Positions 10,589 to 21,661 of a DNA stretch of 64,000 bases are shown piece after piece; within the stretch, counting starts at the first letter, position 1; every line of letters begins with the position of its first letter. Source of the stretch: Aphanomyces cochlioides. Lineage: Eukaryota; Oomycota; Saprolegniomycetes; Saprolegniales; Verrucalvaceae. The position numbers were made by a program, and so were the translations under genes. The notes below the pieces were generated by a model. It was not told the DNA's origin. It ran no database searches and saw nothing but the letters and a program-made list of their open reading frames with translations. The DNA is taken from contig JAHQRK010000039.1 of the NCBI GenBank assembly GCA_019828595.1, positions 105,001 to 169,000 on the forward strand. The letters are read 5' to 3'.

Positions 10589-12325
10589 ATGAGAGGCAAA
10601 TGTCATCATCCGAGAGAAATAGTCATTCGTCAAATTGCAGTCATGATGAAAATCGGAGAAAACCAGTTGAAGTATTCGACATTTGATGGAACACCGGAAG
10701 CACAGCATCTGGGCCCGAAACATCACCGAATTCGTCTATTGATCGCAACTGTCGCCTTCTTCTGCACTCTCTGCTTTCCATGCGCTGTGCTGGTCGTTCA
10801 TCACAAAAGCTATAGCAATTTCTTGAGTCTTGTTCGCGTTACTCCGGCCATCAAGTTGACGATGAAGTTCAAGAGAAGAAGTATGTACTACTTTGGCCAA
10901 AGTTTTGCACAATTGTACGTATTCCCCCGCCAAAACAAGAATACTGGCAGCTTAGTCTACGATGGAGTGGTTGAACTGCAGCACGACACAGTCACTGAGA
11001 AGTATATCTACGTGGATAGCCGCGCTTACTACACCAAGAAAGTTGGCAATTCGACGTCAGTTGCCTCATGCCTCGCTGCTTCTCAAATGCCATTACTCCA
11101 CTCTCTTGATTCAACGCTACACAGTGCCAGAGTTGTTGAGAGTGCAGAGGTGGGCACAAGGAAAATAGAAGTCAAGACAGATTGCCCTGGAGGACGGCTT
11201 CTGTCAGTTGTATTTGGTGGCGAAAAGTTTATTCTCTGCTCTTCGAATGCGGAACGGATCAGTCATGCTATTGGTGAAGACATGGATATTGACGTGGAAT
11301 ATTTGACATCCCGTGCTGGTGTTCCCAACTTGGAAGTTCCCACCGCTGAGGGCGGCTCCACCTTGCAATGTGATATTATCACCCCAGAAGATGTGCCAAT
11401 CACGTCATCTCTTGCTGCTGCCATAACAGAATTCACAAAATCACTCCTGGGATCTAGACCAAAGGACTTTTTTGGTACAGATTGCAAATGCAAGTCTGTG
11501 CGCAAGCCTTGCCTATTCATTCACGGTCTATTCAACTTCATTGAAGCCCCGATGACCGATTCCTTTTCCTTGTATTGGGGGAATGTACACAAGCATTTGC
11601 CCTGTTGCTCTAGCACGAAATTTGTTCATTTCGATACGATCAACCACGGGTGGAACGATGACTCAATCCAACACTCATTCTGCAAAGCAGCACTCCAAGT
11701 CAGCGCCTCCAAAAACAAGACAATTGGTCCTCTCAATTTGATCACTCATTCCATGGGCAACATGATTGCCGGTGCAGCCCTGGCGACTGGCAAATGCACC
11801 ATGTCGAACAAAGTGACATGGATTTCATCTGCTGGCCCTATGCGCGGAAGTCAAGGTGCCAACTTACTCGCTCAGAAGTGCCTTGGTGGTGGCTTGGACG
11901 CCATAATCACCAAACCTCTCAAGTTCCTTGGCTTTTGTCCACCAACGCGCGCATTCGCATCGTTGTATTACCAAACCACGATGAACCAAGCGACTCAAAA
12001 ACTGCTCATCGCATCTCAGCAAGCTCGCGCGAAGCATACAAACAAGAAGGTTCTCTGCGGCACCTCTGGGTATGGTATCACGAGTATTTTCTCGGTGCCT
12101 CTACAAATTATCGGTGCCTGGGTTGATCACAAAGATGCTAACGACGGCATGGTATCGGTGGAAAGTTGCACCGCTGGTCTAAGCAGCAGCGTCATCTTTG
12201 GTGGCGACATCACAAGTAAAAATTACAAGGGGCCGATGAATCACGAAGACTTGGCCTTCCGCAATGGAGATGGTTGGCTGGGAGACAATCGCAAACCCGT
12301 CAAGTGGCTCAGTTGTGCTCTTTAA
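10589..12325 (+). CDS. Membrane-anchored alpha/beta hydrolase (lipase-like)
   Basis: Single uninterrupted 578-aa frame. A hydrophobic segment at about residues 48-70 (LLIATVAFFCTLCFPCAVLVV) follows a basic cytoplasmic stretch, a type II signal anchor, so the catalytic part should face the ER lumen or outside. The hydrolase fold shows an oxyanion motif FIHGLFN (about 310), the nucleophile elbow THSMGN (Ser about 388), an Asp in DANDGMV (about 518) and His in NHEDLAF (about 551). Many cysteines in the lumenal part suggest disulfides. Oomycete genomes carry families of such secreted or anchored hydrolases; the substrate cannot be told. An earlier or later ATG (for example at 10643) is possible. 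No recognised transposon overlaps it. Confidence 0.75.
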   Translation: MRGKCHHPREIVIRQIAVMMKIGENQLKYSTFDGTPEAQHLGPKHHRIRLLIATVAFFCTLCFPCAVLVVHHKSYSNFLSLVRVTPAIKLTMKFKRRSMYYFGQSFAQLYVFPRQNKNTGSLVYDGVVELQHDTVTEKYIYVDSRAYYTKKVGNSTSVASCLAASQMPLLHSLDSTLHSARVVESAEVGTRKIEVKTDCPGGRLLSVVFGGEKFILCSSNAERISHAIGEDMDIDVEYLTSRAGVPNLEVPTAEGGSTLQCDIITPEDVPITSSLAAAITEFTKSLLGSRPKDFFGTDCKCKSVRKPCLFIHGLFNFIEAPMTDSFSLYWGNVHKHLPCCSSTKFVHFDTINHGWNDDSIQHSFCKAALQVSASKNKTIGPLNLITHSMGNMIAGAALATGKCTMSNKVTWISSAGPMRGSQGANLLAQKCLGGGLDAIITKPLKFLGFCPPTRAFASLYYQTTMNQATQKLLIASQQARAKHTNKKVLCGTSGYGITSIFSVPLQIIGAWVDHKDANDGMVSVESCTAGLSSSVIFGGDITSKNYKGPMNHEDLAFRNGDGWLGDNRKPVKWLSCAL

Positions 12326-12494
12326 GCGATGTAATTGCTTTTTTAGCATAGCAATCAATGATGCGATCCATAATTGATTCAGGGTGATATTCTTATGCGA
12401 AATATAATCCCTCATTGGACGACTGCCAAAAATCTCGCAAATGAAAATTTCTTCCGGTTTTTCGTGAGACATTTTTCAAATAAAAGTACGCACA

Positions 12495-12533
12495 CAAATT
12501 TGCGAAGACCAAAAAATCGTCTTCGCAAATTTG
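12495..12533. repeat. Perfect hairpin, 15-bp arms
   Basis: CAAATTTGCGAAGAC at 12495-12509 is repeated inverted at 12519-12533 with a 9-nt loop, 170 bp downstream of the hydrolase stop. No assigned role. Confidence 0.6.
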
Positions 12534-14363
12534 CGATCTCACGCATTTTATACTGCCAAATTTAATATACAAAATCTAGTTTTGAGGGATTTCGTTTTCT
12601 GAACGGCGTTGATTGTCATCGTGGCCAAGGAAAGTGGGCGGGGCAAAGCGTGGCGTGGGCTTTCTGTAGACGTTCTACTAGAACGAACAAAGTTCGTCCT
12701 TCCACTAGGAAGGAATGGCTGGGAAAAAGTGGAGGAGAAACAGTAGCGATGAAGGAGGGCTCGTCCTGCGACGCATACATTGGGTACCAAGCAGAATCCT
12801 GCTGATTTTTGAGAAGGGCACATGACTATATGAAGTTTCTTTCACGCAACATTACACGTAGCCTGAGCATCATGAAGGAGTACCGTTGACGCTGGCGCCG
12901 CGCTCTTTTCAGGAGCATGGCCTTGACAAGAAGCGACACCATTGATATTGGCTCTCGCTACACCAGATAATGTAGCCAATAGAAATTTAGAAAGTCATAT
13001 TTTTATCCAATGAAAATCATTTAAATATGTGATTTTTGGTGGAAATCATTGGATTTTTTCATCACAAATTGGACTGGTAAAGAAAAAATACACTGTATCC
13101 AGACACACAAATTTAAATGCGAAAGGCGTTTGTGAGATTTTTGGCAGTCATCCATTGGTCGTTGACCATAGCTTGCCTTGCGTATCACGAGTTTGGATCG
13201 ATCTTGTGCACCTGCTGATGTAAATTGTACTACGCATTGAATGCATACTAGAGAAATCGACTGGAACTCATCATTCCATCGATATGGCCAAGATTTCTGC
13301 TCCACCGAATCTAATTCTGTGCGAAATGCTAATTCACAAAAAGTAGCTCAATTGTGGGAGCATTAGTATATCAGGGAAGTAATCACAACTGACACATTGA
13401 TATATTCTTTGTTATCACAATCGAGAGAGATTATTTGTCCATGAAAGCACGAGAGGGGATTCCTCCCCACGAGTCCCCCCCCACGAGCCCCACGGTTGAA
13501 AAATGAGGGCGGTTCACTTCTTTGTCAGGCAAGTTGGTTTTCACAGTTAGTATAGATGTGAAGTAATAATTGATGCGAAGTAATTCTGGGGGTGCCGAGA
13601 AGGGAATGCACTTTTCAAAGCAAAAGGCATGTGAAATTCACAAATGATATCGACGGGGATGACCTAAATGAAACGACAGGCCTTCGACACTGAGTTGAAT
13701 TCTCTCCGAATTTGATTGTTTTGCCATGTGGGTCGCATATCTTGATCAGAGATACTCGACGACATTGGTCGCGAAATTGGAGTCACTGGCATCGTGCTGT
13801 ATATAACATCTTCTCGATGCAGTGACAGAGCAATTTAATAATTGGCACTTCAGACACAGTAAATCGGGTGGTTGGTCGTTTAAGATCTTCTACAGCTTTC
13901 GCGTTAACGATTAAGTCGCGCGATCTGATCTGTGGTGGTGTGGGGTCGTAAAAATTTTGAGAGCTTTCTGGCTGAATGGATCAGACGCATAAGAGGCTCC
14001 TGTGATGACAAGCGAGGCGTCAGGGCAATACAGGAATAACCATGCAGATGACGTCACGCATCTCTTGGTTCTGAATTCTTTTTATTAAGCTGTCGCCGTT
14101 TTTACTCATCTGCAGGGACCATTTTTGTGCCCTTAACCGTCGTAATCGCCTTTAGTGGAACAATAGTAATCGCCTTTAGTAAAACAATTAGTGGAACAAT
14201 CGCCCCCACTCGTTGCTTTGTTATTGAGGGCACCAGATCAATTCGGTGTGGCTCTTGAATAGCAAAAAAACACGTACAACGCATACAAGGGGTTTTAGAT
14301 TAAAAGCCACCGAAGGCGGATGACGACGGGGAGTATGTCTCTGGCCCTCCTCGTAAGTATCCA

Positions 14364-14409
14364 TGAACGCGTATGGATATCGGATGACGCCGATATCCAT
14401 ACGCGTTCA
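14364..14409. repeat. Perfect hairpin, 20-bp arms
   Basis: TGAACGCGTATGGATATCGG at 14364-14383 is followed after 6 nt by its exact complement at 14390-14409. No flanking duplication is seen. Confidence 0.75.
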
Positions 14410-15383
14410 AGTCAACAAATCTGAAGTGTGGCATTTATTAGCTTTGAGAATACTTGACGTGAGAGTTTGAAAGGCCCTAATGCTCCTCATTCGGAGCATA
14501 GTTCGCGTGTATGTCGTGCGAGTGAAGCGATTAATGCCATATAAAACGCTGTCGTCAATTGATCACGAGGCCACAAGTCATTTGAAAATTAATGCAAAGA
14601 CACCTAATTTAACATCAATGAGCTACACTGTGCGAAGAAAACCGCCAGGTATGACGTACTGCAGACGAGAGCACTAAATACACGAGGTTGAGCTGCATGT
14701 AAAAAATATCTTTCCACATTCATTTCAATACCTCTCTAAAATTATAGTCTGACTCTCTATATCAATTTATACCCCTTTAAACTAAATATATTAAACCTGT
14801 AAAAACAAATACTAAGTGCACGATTGGTTGAATATATTGTCTTTTTCGTCCAAATTTACAGTTTTGATCAAAATCGACGAAATTTGTGTGATCAATCTGG
14901 CAATAGTGAATTGAAGTATATTTGGAAGGTACATGAATTAATGTGTGTGTTGGCTGGTTCGATTTGGTGATTGATTCAAAGTTTGATCGATTTCAGCCTG
15001 GTTGAGTCAATCAGACAATATCACCTCATTGGTCAATCAGTCAAGGAGCGCACCTAAGTGCCAACGAGTCGATCGTAAGATTAGCTTAAAAGCCAAGGAA
15101 GGGGTCATGATTGATACTCCTAAAAATTGCCTCACTATAAGTTTGGATTTCTTTCTCTAAAATCATGGAATGCACATAGAATTTCGTGCATGGCTATGCG
15201 AAAAGTTCATTTTCATGCTTAGCGTCCGGATAAGGGTAAGACATCAACATTCACTCCTAATTTACCTTCACTCTCGGCATCAATTTCATTTGCAGGGAAC
15301 CTTCGATTGGAGGAGACGATGAGAAAAGACAAGAACCGAGGGCGATCCAGAAACGAAGAGCACAGACTGAACTCACAGCGACC

Positions 15384-17621
15384 ATGTTCTCCAAGCGCAA
15401 GACAACCACGGCCAAGCAGCCGCCCAAAGCACCAGCCAAACAGCCATCCACCTTGATCATGGCGAGATCCCAGCAGGATCGCTTCCATCTCGCGACGATT
15501 GACCATAACGACAAAAACATTCACCTGCTTCAAGTCGGACTCTCCATTGGGAACCGAGAGCTTCTCGTTGACGCTGAGCTCAAACTCGAAGCGGGTGTTC
15601 ACTATGGTCTCGTCGGTCGAAACGGCACTGGCAAATCGACCTTGCTTCAAGCCCTTGGCGATGGTCTTTTTGAAGGCATTTCATCGCACATCCAGGTCAT
15701 GTATGTGCATCAGCTCTTCCACGTTGATTTGGACGAAGATAAACTATCGGTTGTGAATGTTCTCCTTTCTGGAGACAAAGAGCGAGTGGCGCGTCAACAT
15801 CAGATTGAGCTTCTTGAAGCAGGCCTGGAATCGCAGACTGTCCACCAGACACTGAAGCAGCTAGACCATGAGGCGGTGGAAGCTGCCCGCGCCAAGATGG
15901 AACGCATCGCCATCAAACGAAGTGGTTTGCGTGGTCTCACAGCCCGTAATAAACTGCTTGACTTGGAACACAAGGTGGAAGAAGCCAAAGCCAAGTTGAA
16001 TGAAAAAAGCAATGAACCCGATACAGAAGATGAAATTCTGCGAGCAAACGAATGGCTTGACGCTTTGTATAGCCAAGAAGACATGTCGAGTGAACCGCGA
16101 GCGCGAGAAATTCTATCTGCAATTGGTATTATCGTCATGTGTGTTTTGTCTTGCTGACTAAATCTAATTAGGTTTGCCAATGGAGCAGCACGATGCTCCA
16201 TTCCATCAATTGTCAGGAGGCTGGAAAATGCGAGTGTTTTTGGCTCAAATTGAATTTCTCCAGCCAGATTTGCTGCTTTTGGATGAGCCTACGAACCACT
16301 TGGATTTGCCTCGGATCGAATGGGTGAAAAACTTCATTCTTACTCGATTAGAAGACCTTACGATTGTCACGGTACGATCATATTCTGTCAATTCAAGTAT
16401 AGCTAACTAATTCTTCTAGGTTTCCCACGACCGAGCGTTCCTGAATGCAGTAGCAGATGCAATAATTGTAATCAAGACCAACAAGACCTTGGGGTGCGCG
16501 GCTTTTGATCATGACAGAACTGAACCAAAATAGGTATTACTCTGGGAATTACGACACGTTCGAGCAAGCCATCAAAGACAAAGAATTGTTCAATGAGCGT
16601 TTGGATACGAAAATCGCAGCCAAAACAGAAAAGCTAGAAAAGCAAATTTCGCAAATGACAGTACAGGTAGGAAATACGTTGTACAAGTTGTGTTGTAATT
16701 CATATTTATAGGCGCGGCGCACAAGTGATGATAAAAAGTTATCTGCTGCTGCATCGAAGCGAAAGAAACTCGAGTATGTGGGTAACCAGAAGAATGACAA
16801 AGGCCATCGGTGCGTGTAGCTTGTTGCAACTGGATTTGATATTTGTTCGTAGCTTTCGAATCAGCAGAGATCGCATCGGGTACTTCGACACACTTCGAGA
16901 CGGAGCTCAGGATCAAATGATTGACTTGCACATGGTGGAGCCATGGTCTTTCCCAATCACCCCCGAAGTCCAGACGCATTCCCTTCTCAGTGTGGAAAAC
17001 TTAAGTTTTGGTTATACGTCCGATAAACTCTTGCTGAAGAATGTGAGCTTCAACATTCACAAGGGCGAACGAGTCGTTTTGTTGGGCTGCAATGGCACGG
17101 GTAAATCAACTCTGATCAAGCTCATTACGCAGACGCTTCGTCCCGACAGGGAAGTTTCCATTCGTGTGGCTCCAACAGTCCAAATCCGTGCCCTTACGCA
17201 GGACATTTTCGAAACCCTGCATGACGAATCCAAGACCCCATTGCAGTTACTTGGAGCCGAGACGGAAGAAGCCGGACGAAAGCATTTGGCCCGATTTGGC
17301 TTGAGAGGTGCATTTGTGAGCGCTGCCCCTGCGAGCACCCTTTCTGGAGGTCAAGCGATGCGACTTGCCATGGGCCTTATTACATACCCTACATGTCCCC
17401 AGTTGCTCATTTTGGATGAACCAACAAATCATTTGGACATGAGCAGCATTGATGGTCTCATCGATGCAGTCAAGAAACACGAAGGCGCAGTATTGCTCAT
17501 TTCGCACGACGTGCACTTCTTGGAAGCGTTTGCGCCAGACTTGGTGCTATGGCTGACAAAGCGAGGCGAGGTCAAACGTTTGAATCACGTCAGTGAATTT
17601 TTGGAAAAATATCGAGATTGA
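15384..17621 (+). CDS. ABC-F ATPase (ABCF3/GCN20-like), six exons
   Basis: Exons 15384-16125, 16172-16371, 16420-16493, 16534-16666, 16712-16809 and 16853-17621, with introns of 40-48 bp, sum to 2016 nt: 671 aa plus stop. Two ATPase domains without membrane segments: Walker A GRNGTGKST (about 78), signature LSGGW (about 260), Walker B DEPTNHLD (about 284) and VSHD (about 315); then LGCNGTGKST (about 495), LSGGQ (about 579), DEPTNHLD (about 603) and ISHD (about 632). The linker contains GYYSGNYDTFEQ and a charged coil, the ABC-F interdomain signature. Such proteins act on ribosomes in translation and its stress control. The third intron (16494-16533) removes an apparent stop. All motifs are intact and it looks like a working host gene. 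Confidence 0.9.
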
Positions 17622-17824
17622 GTCGATGCACTGTTAACATGTGTGATAAAATGTGCGTTTGATTTCTGTTTTGCGCGTCACAATGTTTCGATTGGATTGC
17701 AAGTGTGGAAGTGCATCACAATGTTTCGTTAGTCGAGAAGTGCGCCGTCAGAAGTTTCAAGAAAGGGAGTGAAATGGTGGAAGTGTGTGGGCAAAACGTT
17801 GCGAAATTTGTACCTGATGATGTT

Positions 17825-17896
17825 GTGAAGAAGAATCAGGTTTCAAGGAAAGTTGTTGTTGTGAAGAAGAATCAGGTTTCAAGGAAAGTTGCTGTA
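17825..17896 (+). repeat. 36-bp tandem duplication, two units
   Basis: GTGAAGAAGAATCAGGTTTC begins at 17825 and again at 17861. The period is 36 bp, so in the open frame 17705-17920 it gives the 12-residue unit VVKKNQVSRKVV twice. That frame is short and unrecognised. Confidence 0.6.
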
Positions 17897-18104
17897 GGTG
17901 GATTTTTATCCACAGAATGACAGTTGAGATTGTGCAGTCGACTTCAAACTTGGGAGGACGTTGGATATCGCCAATGGTTCGCTCCTCCGTCGCTCACCCT
18001 GTTGGAGTACAGCCCAGAAGCCATATATGGTGTGAGATTTACACTTAGTTTTTGTATGAACCAAAAGACCGTGAATTTGACACGCAGGATGGTTCATGAC
18101 TCAT

Positions 18105-18193
18105 AATCTCAAGAGCATCTGCCGGTTCCAATTCGGTCATGAATCATGTCATGAATCATGACCGAATTGGAACCGGCAGATGCTCTTGAGATT
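18105..18193. repeat. Perfect hairpin, 38-bp arms, 13-nt loop
   Basis: The block 18105-18142 (starting AATCTCAAGAGCATCTGC) is repeated as an exact inverted copy at 18156-18193. It abuts the candidate MITE that starts at 18211. No coding role. Confidence 0.8.
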
Positions 18194-18210
18194 CCAAACA
18201 AGAATGGGTA

Positions 18211-18643
18211 TACCGTATTCCTTTTGGGTAGACAGACACCCATGTACACCGGATAACAGAAATTCATCCGGATTTTTAAGAAGCATACAAATTTCAAGTA
18301 ATTTTTAAAATATCATTTTAAAGAGGCTATATTGAATGTTACAGGCTACATAGTATCAAAACCAGCCAATCAACACTGTGCTTCTATCTCGATACGATAT
18401 CGCTGTGATTTTGTGTAGATTGGGATTGCGACCAATTCCAAGACGATTGAGACGTACTCTGGGCCGGGTTGCAGGCTTGTTTGTGTCGGACATTGTCGCC
18501 AGAATCAACAAATGACAACCAACCAGTCACTACTATGGAAACTTATATTTCGTTATATAATTAAATTTGTAGAGATATTAGTTGTTACAGTATTATCCTT
18601 CTCAAGGTACAACTCTGTCCGTCTACCCAAAAGGTATACGGTA
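18211..18643. mobile_element. Candidate MITE, TA-flanked
   Basis: TACCGTATTCCTTTTGGG at 18211 recurs inverted at the right end (18619-18643) with one mismatch over about 23 bp. Each side has an adjoining TA (18209-18210, 18644-18645). The 433-bp interior has no recognised coding. TA duplication suggests a Tc1/mariner relative. Confidence 0.45.
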
Positions 18644-19151
18644 TACCATTTCGAAGGAACTAAACAGTCGTCTGGTTATTACTCGAACACAAGCGATTTA
18701 CTGCAGACATTTTGTGTAAGTTTCGACCTGATGTCTCGCTTCATGCAGTCTAGCTTGTTACACAGCACACCAGCAATTACTTGTCCTGCTTGCAATGTTC
18801 CACATTGCGTTAGGATCCGAGGGAAGTGTAATGTGTGTTTTTACCGGTACAATTGGGTATTTGATCATTTTCTATACCATTTTTGTCAAATTTACATAAA
18901 TTTACGTATTTCAGTCCAAGTAACCTCCTTGCGAAATCTTGCATTAATCGATAAACTGTGCGAAAAAGTTTTCTATTATATCCAAATCTTCATACACGTC
19001 CTTCAAATTACCTACGAAATATAATACAACTTATTTTTCTAAATCACAGTCACTTCAAGGATGCGTTGTGAAGTGAGTAATTTATTTGCATTCACTTCAA
19101 TACTTTAATCTATATTTAATTTATATCACACAGCAGTAATGTGTGATGTAA

Positions 19152-19886
19152 TTATGTAACCTATTAAATCCAATCATCAGAGTCGTCCCTTTTCAACTCA
19201 CGATGTCCGTTAAATGCCCAGGATGCCCTCTCTACTTTTCTCTGAGCTTGACTTAGATTATCGGTTCGACGTGGTGCATTGATTCTTTCGCGTTGCTCAT
19301 CGGACATATTGCTGCCCGTCGATTCGCATTCCATGCATCCCTTTGTGCAAGCTGCTGTTCGTTTAGATTTTCGATTCGCCGACTAATATTTAGCTGTTAT
19401 GTAACCTATTAAATCCAATCATCAGAGTCGTCCCTTTTCAACTCACGATGTCCGTTAAATGCCCAGGATGCCCTCTCTACTTTTCTCTGAGCTTGACTTA
19501 GATTATCGGTTCGACGTGGTGCATTGATTCTTTCGCGTTGCTCGTTGGACATATTGCTGCCCGTCGATTCGCATTCCATGCATCCCTTTGTGCAAGCTGC
19601 TGTTCGTTTAGATTTTCGATTCGCCGACTAATATTTAGCTGTTATGTAACCTATTAAATCCAATCATCAGAGTCGTCCCTTTTCAACTCACGATGTCCGT
19701 TAAATGCCCAGGATGCCCTCTCTACTTTTCTCTGAGCTTGACTTAGATTATCGGTTCGACGTGGTGCATTGATTCTTTCGCGTTGCTCGTTGGACATATT
19801 GCTGCCCGTCGATTCGCATTCCATGCATCCCTTTGTGCAAGCTGCTGTTCGTTTAGATTTTCGATTCGCCGACTAATATTTAGCTG
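19152..19886. repeat. 245-bp tandem repeat, three units
   Basis: TTATGTAACCTATTAAATCC recurs at 19152, 19397 and 19642; the three 245-bp units are nearly identical (for example CTCATCGG against CTCGTTGG). On the minus strand each unit reads as basic, coiled-coil-like sequence. 245 is not a multiple of three, so the array breaks any frame. Confidence 0.9.
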
Positions 19887-19979
19887 TTCGATAGCCTCAA
19901 TAGATCTGTTGCTGACCCTCCTATGTAGGTTACGCAATTCCCGCTGCCTTGGACTAAGGACGCGTTTTCCAACCGGCAT
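19640..19979 (-). pseudogene. Basic helical protein fragment broken by tandem array
   Basis: From ATG 19979 the minus strand reads MPVGKRVLSPRQRELRNLHR, then RRIENLNEQQLAQRDAWNAN and RRAAICP. After a one-base shift it continues NEQRERINAPRRTDNLSQAQ, RKVERASWAFNGHRELKRDD and a stop. The style (arginine-rich helices with NEQRE motifs) resembles N-terminal regions of some transposon helicases and nucleic-acid-binding proteins, but I cannot name a family. The part downstream of ATG 19979 is unique; the rest lies in the third 245-bp unit, and the same sequence repeats in the other two. Confidence 0.3.
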
Positions 19980-20146
19980 TAGAGCTCTAAGACAAATACT
20001 ACCAACACCACTTTGTAAAGAAAGCAGGGATTACAATACATAACGATAAAGAAGAGTAACATATATGAATGATATCACAAATCTCAATCGCCTATTGTCA
20101 TAACAAGTATCATATGATGTCATTCAACTGTCAAGTATGACAGTGT

Positions 20147-20738
20147 GAGCAGCTCTATCAGGAGCCACAGTGCGTCGTGTATTTAAATAATGAGATGTAC
20201 TTTTCATATTCAGACAACGAAGGCTCCTGCATCTATCTCGTCTGTGTCGTCCAGGACGAGTGTGCGACCTATATGTTCTAGTTTGACTGTGTGAGCAGCT
20301 CTATCAGGAGCCACAGTGCGTCGTGTATTTAAATAATGAGATGTACTTTTCATATTCAGACAACGAAGGCTCCTGCATCTATCTCGTCTGTGTCGTCCAG
20401 GACGAGTGTGCGACCTATATGTTCTAGTTTGACTGTGTGAGCAGCTCTATTAGGAGCCACAGTGCGTCGTGTATTTAAATAATGAGATGTACTTTTCATG
20501 TTCAGACAACGAAGGCTCATGCATCTATCTCGTCTGTGTCGTCCAGGACGAGTGTGCGACCTATATGTTCTAGTTTGACTGTGTGAGCAGCTCTATTAGG
20601 AGCCACAGTGCGTCGTGTATTTAAATAATGAGATGTACTTTTCATGTTCAGACAACGAAGGCTCATGCATCTATCTCGTCTGTGTCGTCCAGGACGAGTG
20701 TGCGACCTATATGTTCTAGTTTGACTGTGTGAGCAGCT
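20147..20738. repeat. 146-bp tandem repeat, four units plus 8 bp
   Basis: GAGCAGCTCTAT recurs at 20147, 20293, 20439 and 20585, and GAGCAGCTTA begins a truncated fifth unit at 20731. Units 1 and 2 share ATCAGG, CATATTCAG and GGCTCCTGC; units 3 and 4 share ATTAGG, CATGTTCAG and GGCTCATGC. Confidence 0.9.
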
Positions 20739-20937
20739 TAAGGGAGGATAACAGAGTAAAGTATAAGATGTATGATCGAATTACTCGCGTGATGTATTGA
20801 CGACTTATTGCATAAGTTTAAGGGAGGATAACAGAGTAAAGTATATGTTTTATGATCGAATTACTCGCGTGATGTATTGACGACTTATTGCATTAGTTTA
20901 AGGGTGGATATTGACGACTTATTGCTTTAATTTTAGG
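20738..20937. repeat. 80-bp tandem repeat, two units plus degenerate third
   Basis: TTAAGGGAGGATAACAGAGT begins at 20738 and 20818. A third unit from 20898 (TTAAGGGTGGATA) has an internal deletion and runs to about 20937. It directly abuts the 146-bp array. Confidence 0.85.
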
Positions 20938-21243
20938 GTGGGTAACATTGTATACTTGTTACTGTATACTGATTATCACGGATTTTGTTCACGTACATTA
21001 TTTGGTCAATCATAACTGTTCTCATTTTTACATACTTTTGGAGCATATTGCAATACATAATACCTATATTACCCATTTAATTTACTTCGAACTTCGTGAG
21101 TATACAAATTTCGAGAAATGGGTACAGCTACAGCAACAACAGCAACAACATCAGATACCCCTCCAGAAGAACGAACCTTCGGTGAAGTGGGATATCGGAG
21201 ATATATCCTCGTGCACACTTCCCTCGGAATAATTCGAGTTCTG
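20938..21243. other. AT-rich spacer, no gene recognised
   Basis: Between the tandem arrays and the MITE at 21244. One 94-aa frame (20948-21232) contains a CAG/CAA run and no motif. Confidence 0.4.
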
Positions 21244-21653
21244 GGCACTACTTTACTATAACCCCCGCACTGTTTTAAACCCTCATACAAATTATTCGTG
21301 TAGATGTGTTTTAAACTCACATACAATTCTGAATACAAATTACAAAGGCTTAGAAGTTGACAATGTTGCGCACCGTCAACGACCACTAAGCCCAAATCGC
21401 ATCTTTATAGTGTTGCGCACGTAGCGCGCGGGGTTCACGGTGGTTTGGGGTCAGGCCTATCTCTTCGAAGAGACTGAGCGTCAAGCCTTACGGATACACT
21501 TTGCCAATTTTTTGCGTTGCTGTAAATTTAAAATAATTTTTGATAATAAAATAAAGCTGCGGGGACTCAAGAGTGCGGATGTTTAAAACACATCTACACG
21601 AATAATTTGTATGAGGGTGTAAAACAGTGCGGGGGCTTTAGTAAAGTAGTGCC
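21244..21653. mobile_element. MITE with about 73-bp inverted repeats and 8-bp TSD
   Basis: Termini start GGCACTACTTTACTA and stay inverted-repeated for about 73 bp (through CCCTCATACAAATTATTCGT) with few mismatches. GAGTTCTG is duplicated at 21236-21243 and 21654-21661. An 8-bp duplication fits Merlin, hAT or P. The GGC start resembles the Merlin element 700 bp away. No coding capacity. Confidence 0.8.
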
Positions 21654-21661
21654 GAGTTCTG

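Larger units (their letters stand above)
12326..15383. other. Intergenic, no gene recognised
   Basis: About 3 kb between the hydrolase and the ABC-F gene. It contains short motif-free frames, hairpins at 12495 and 14364, and a small direct repeat of TAATCGCCTTTAGT near 14130-14180. A likely 5' UTR intron of the ABC-F gene lies at about 15234-15295 (GTAAGA...TTTGCAG). Confidence 0.4.

Noticed and set aside
12495..12533. Rho-independent transcription terminator
   Set aside because: Hairpin without a T tract in a eukaryotic context.
19152..20937. CRISPR array
   Set aside because: Units are 245, 146 and 80 bp without unique spacers, no cas-like genes occur, and spliced genes show a eukaryote.
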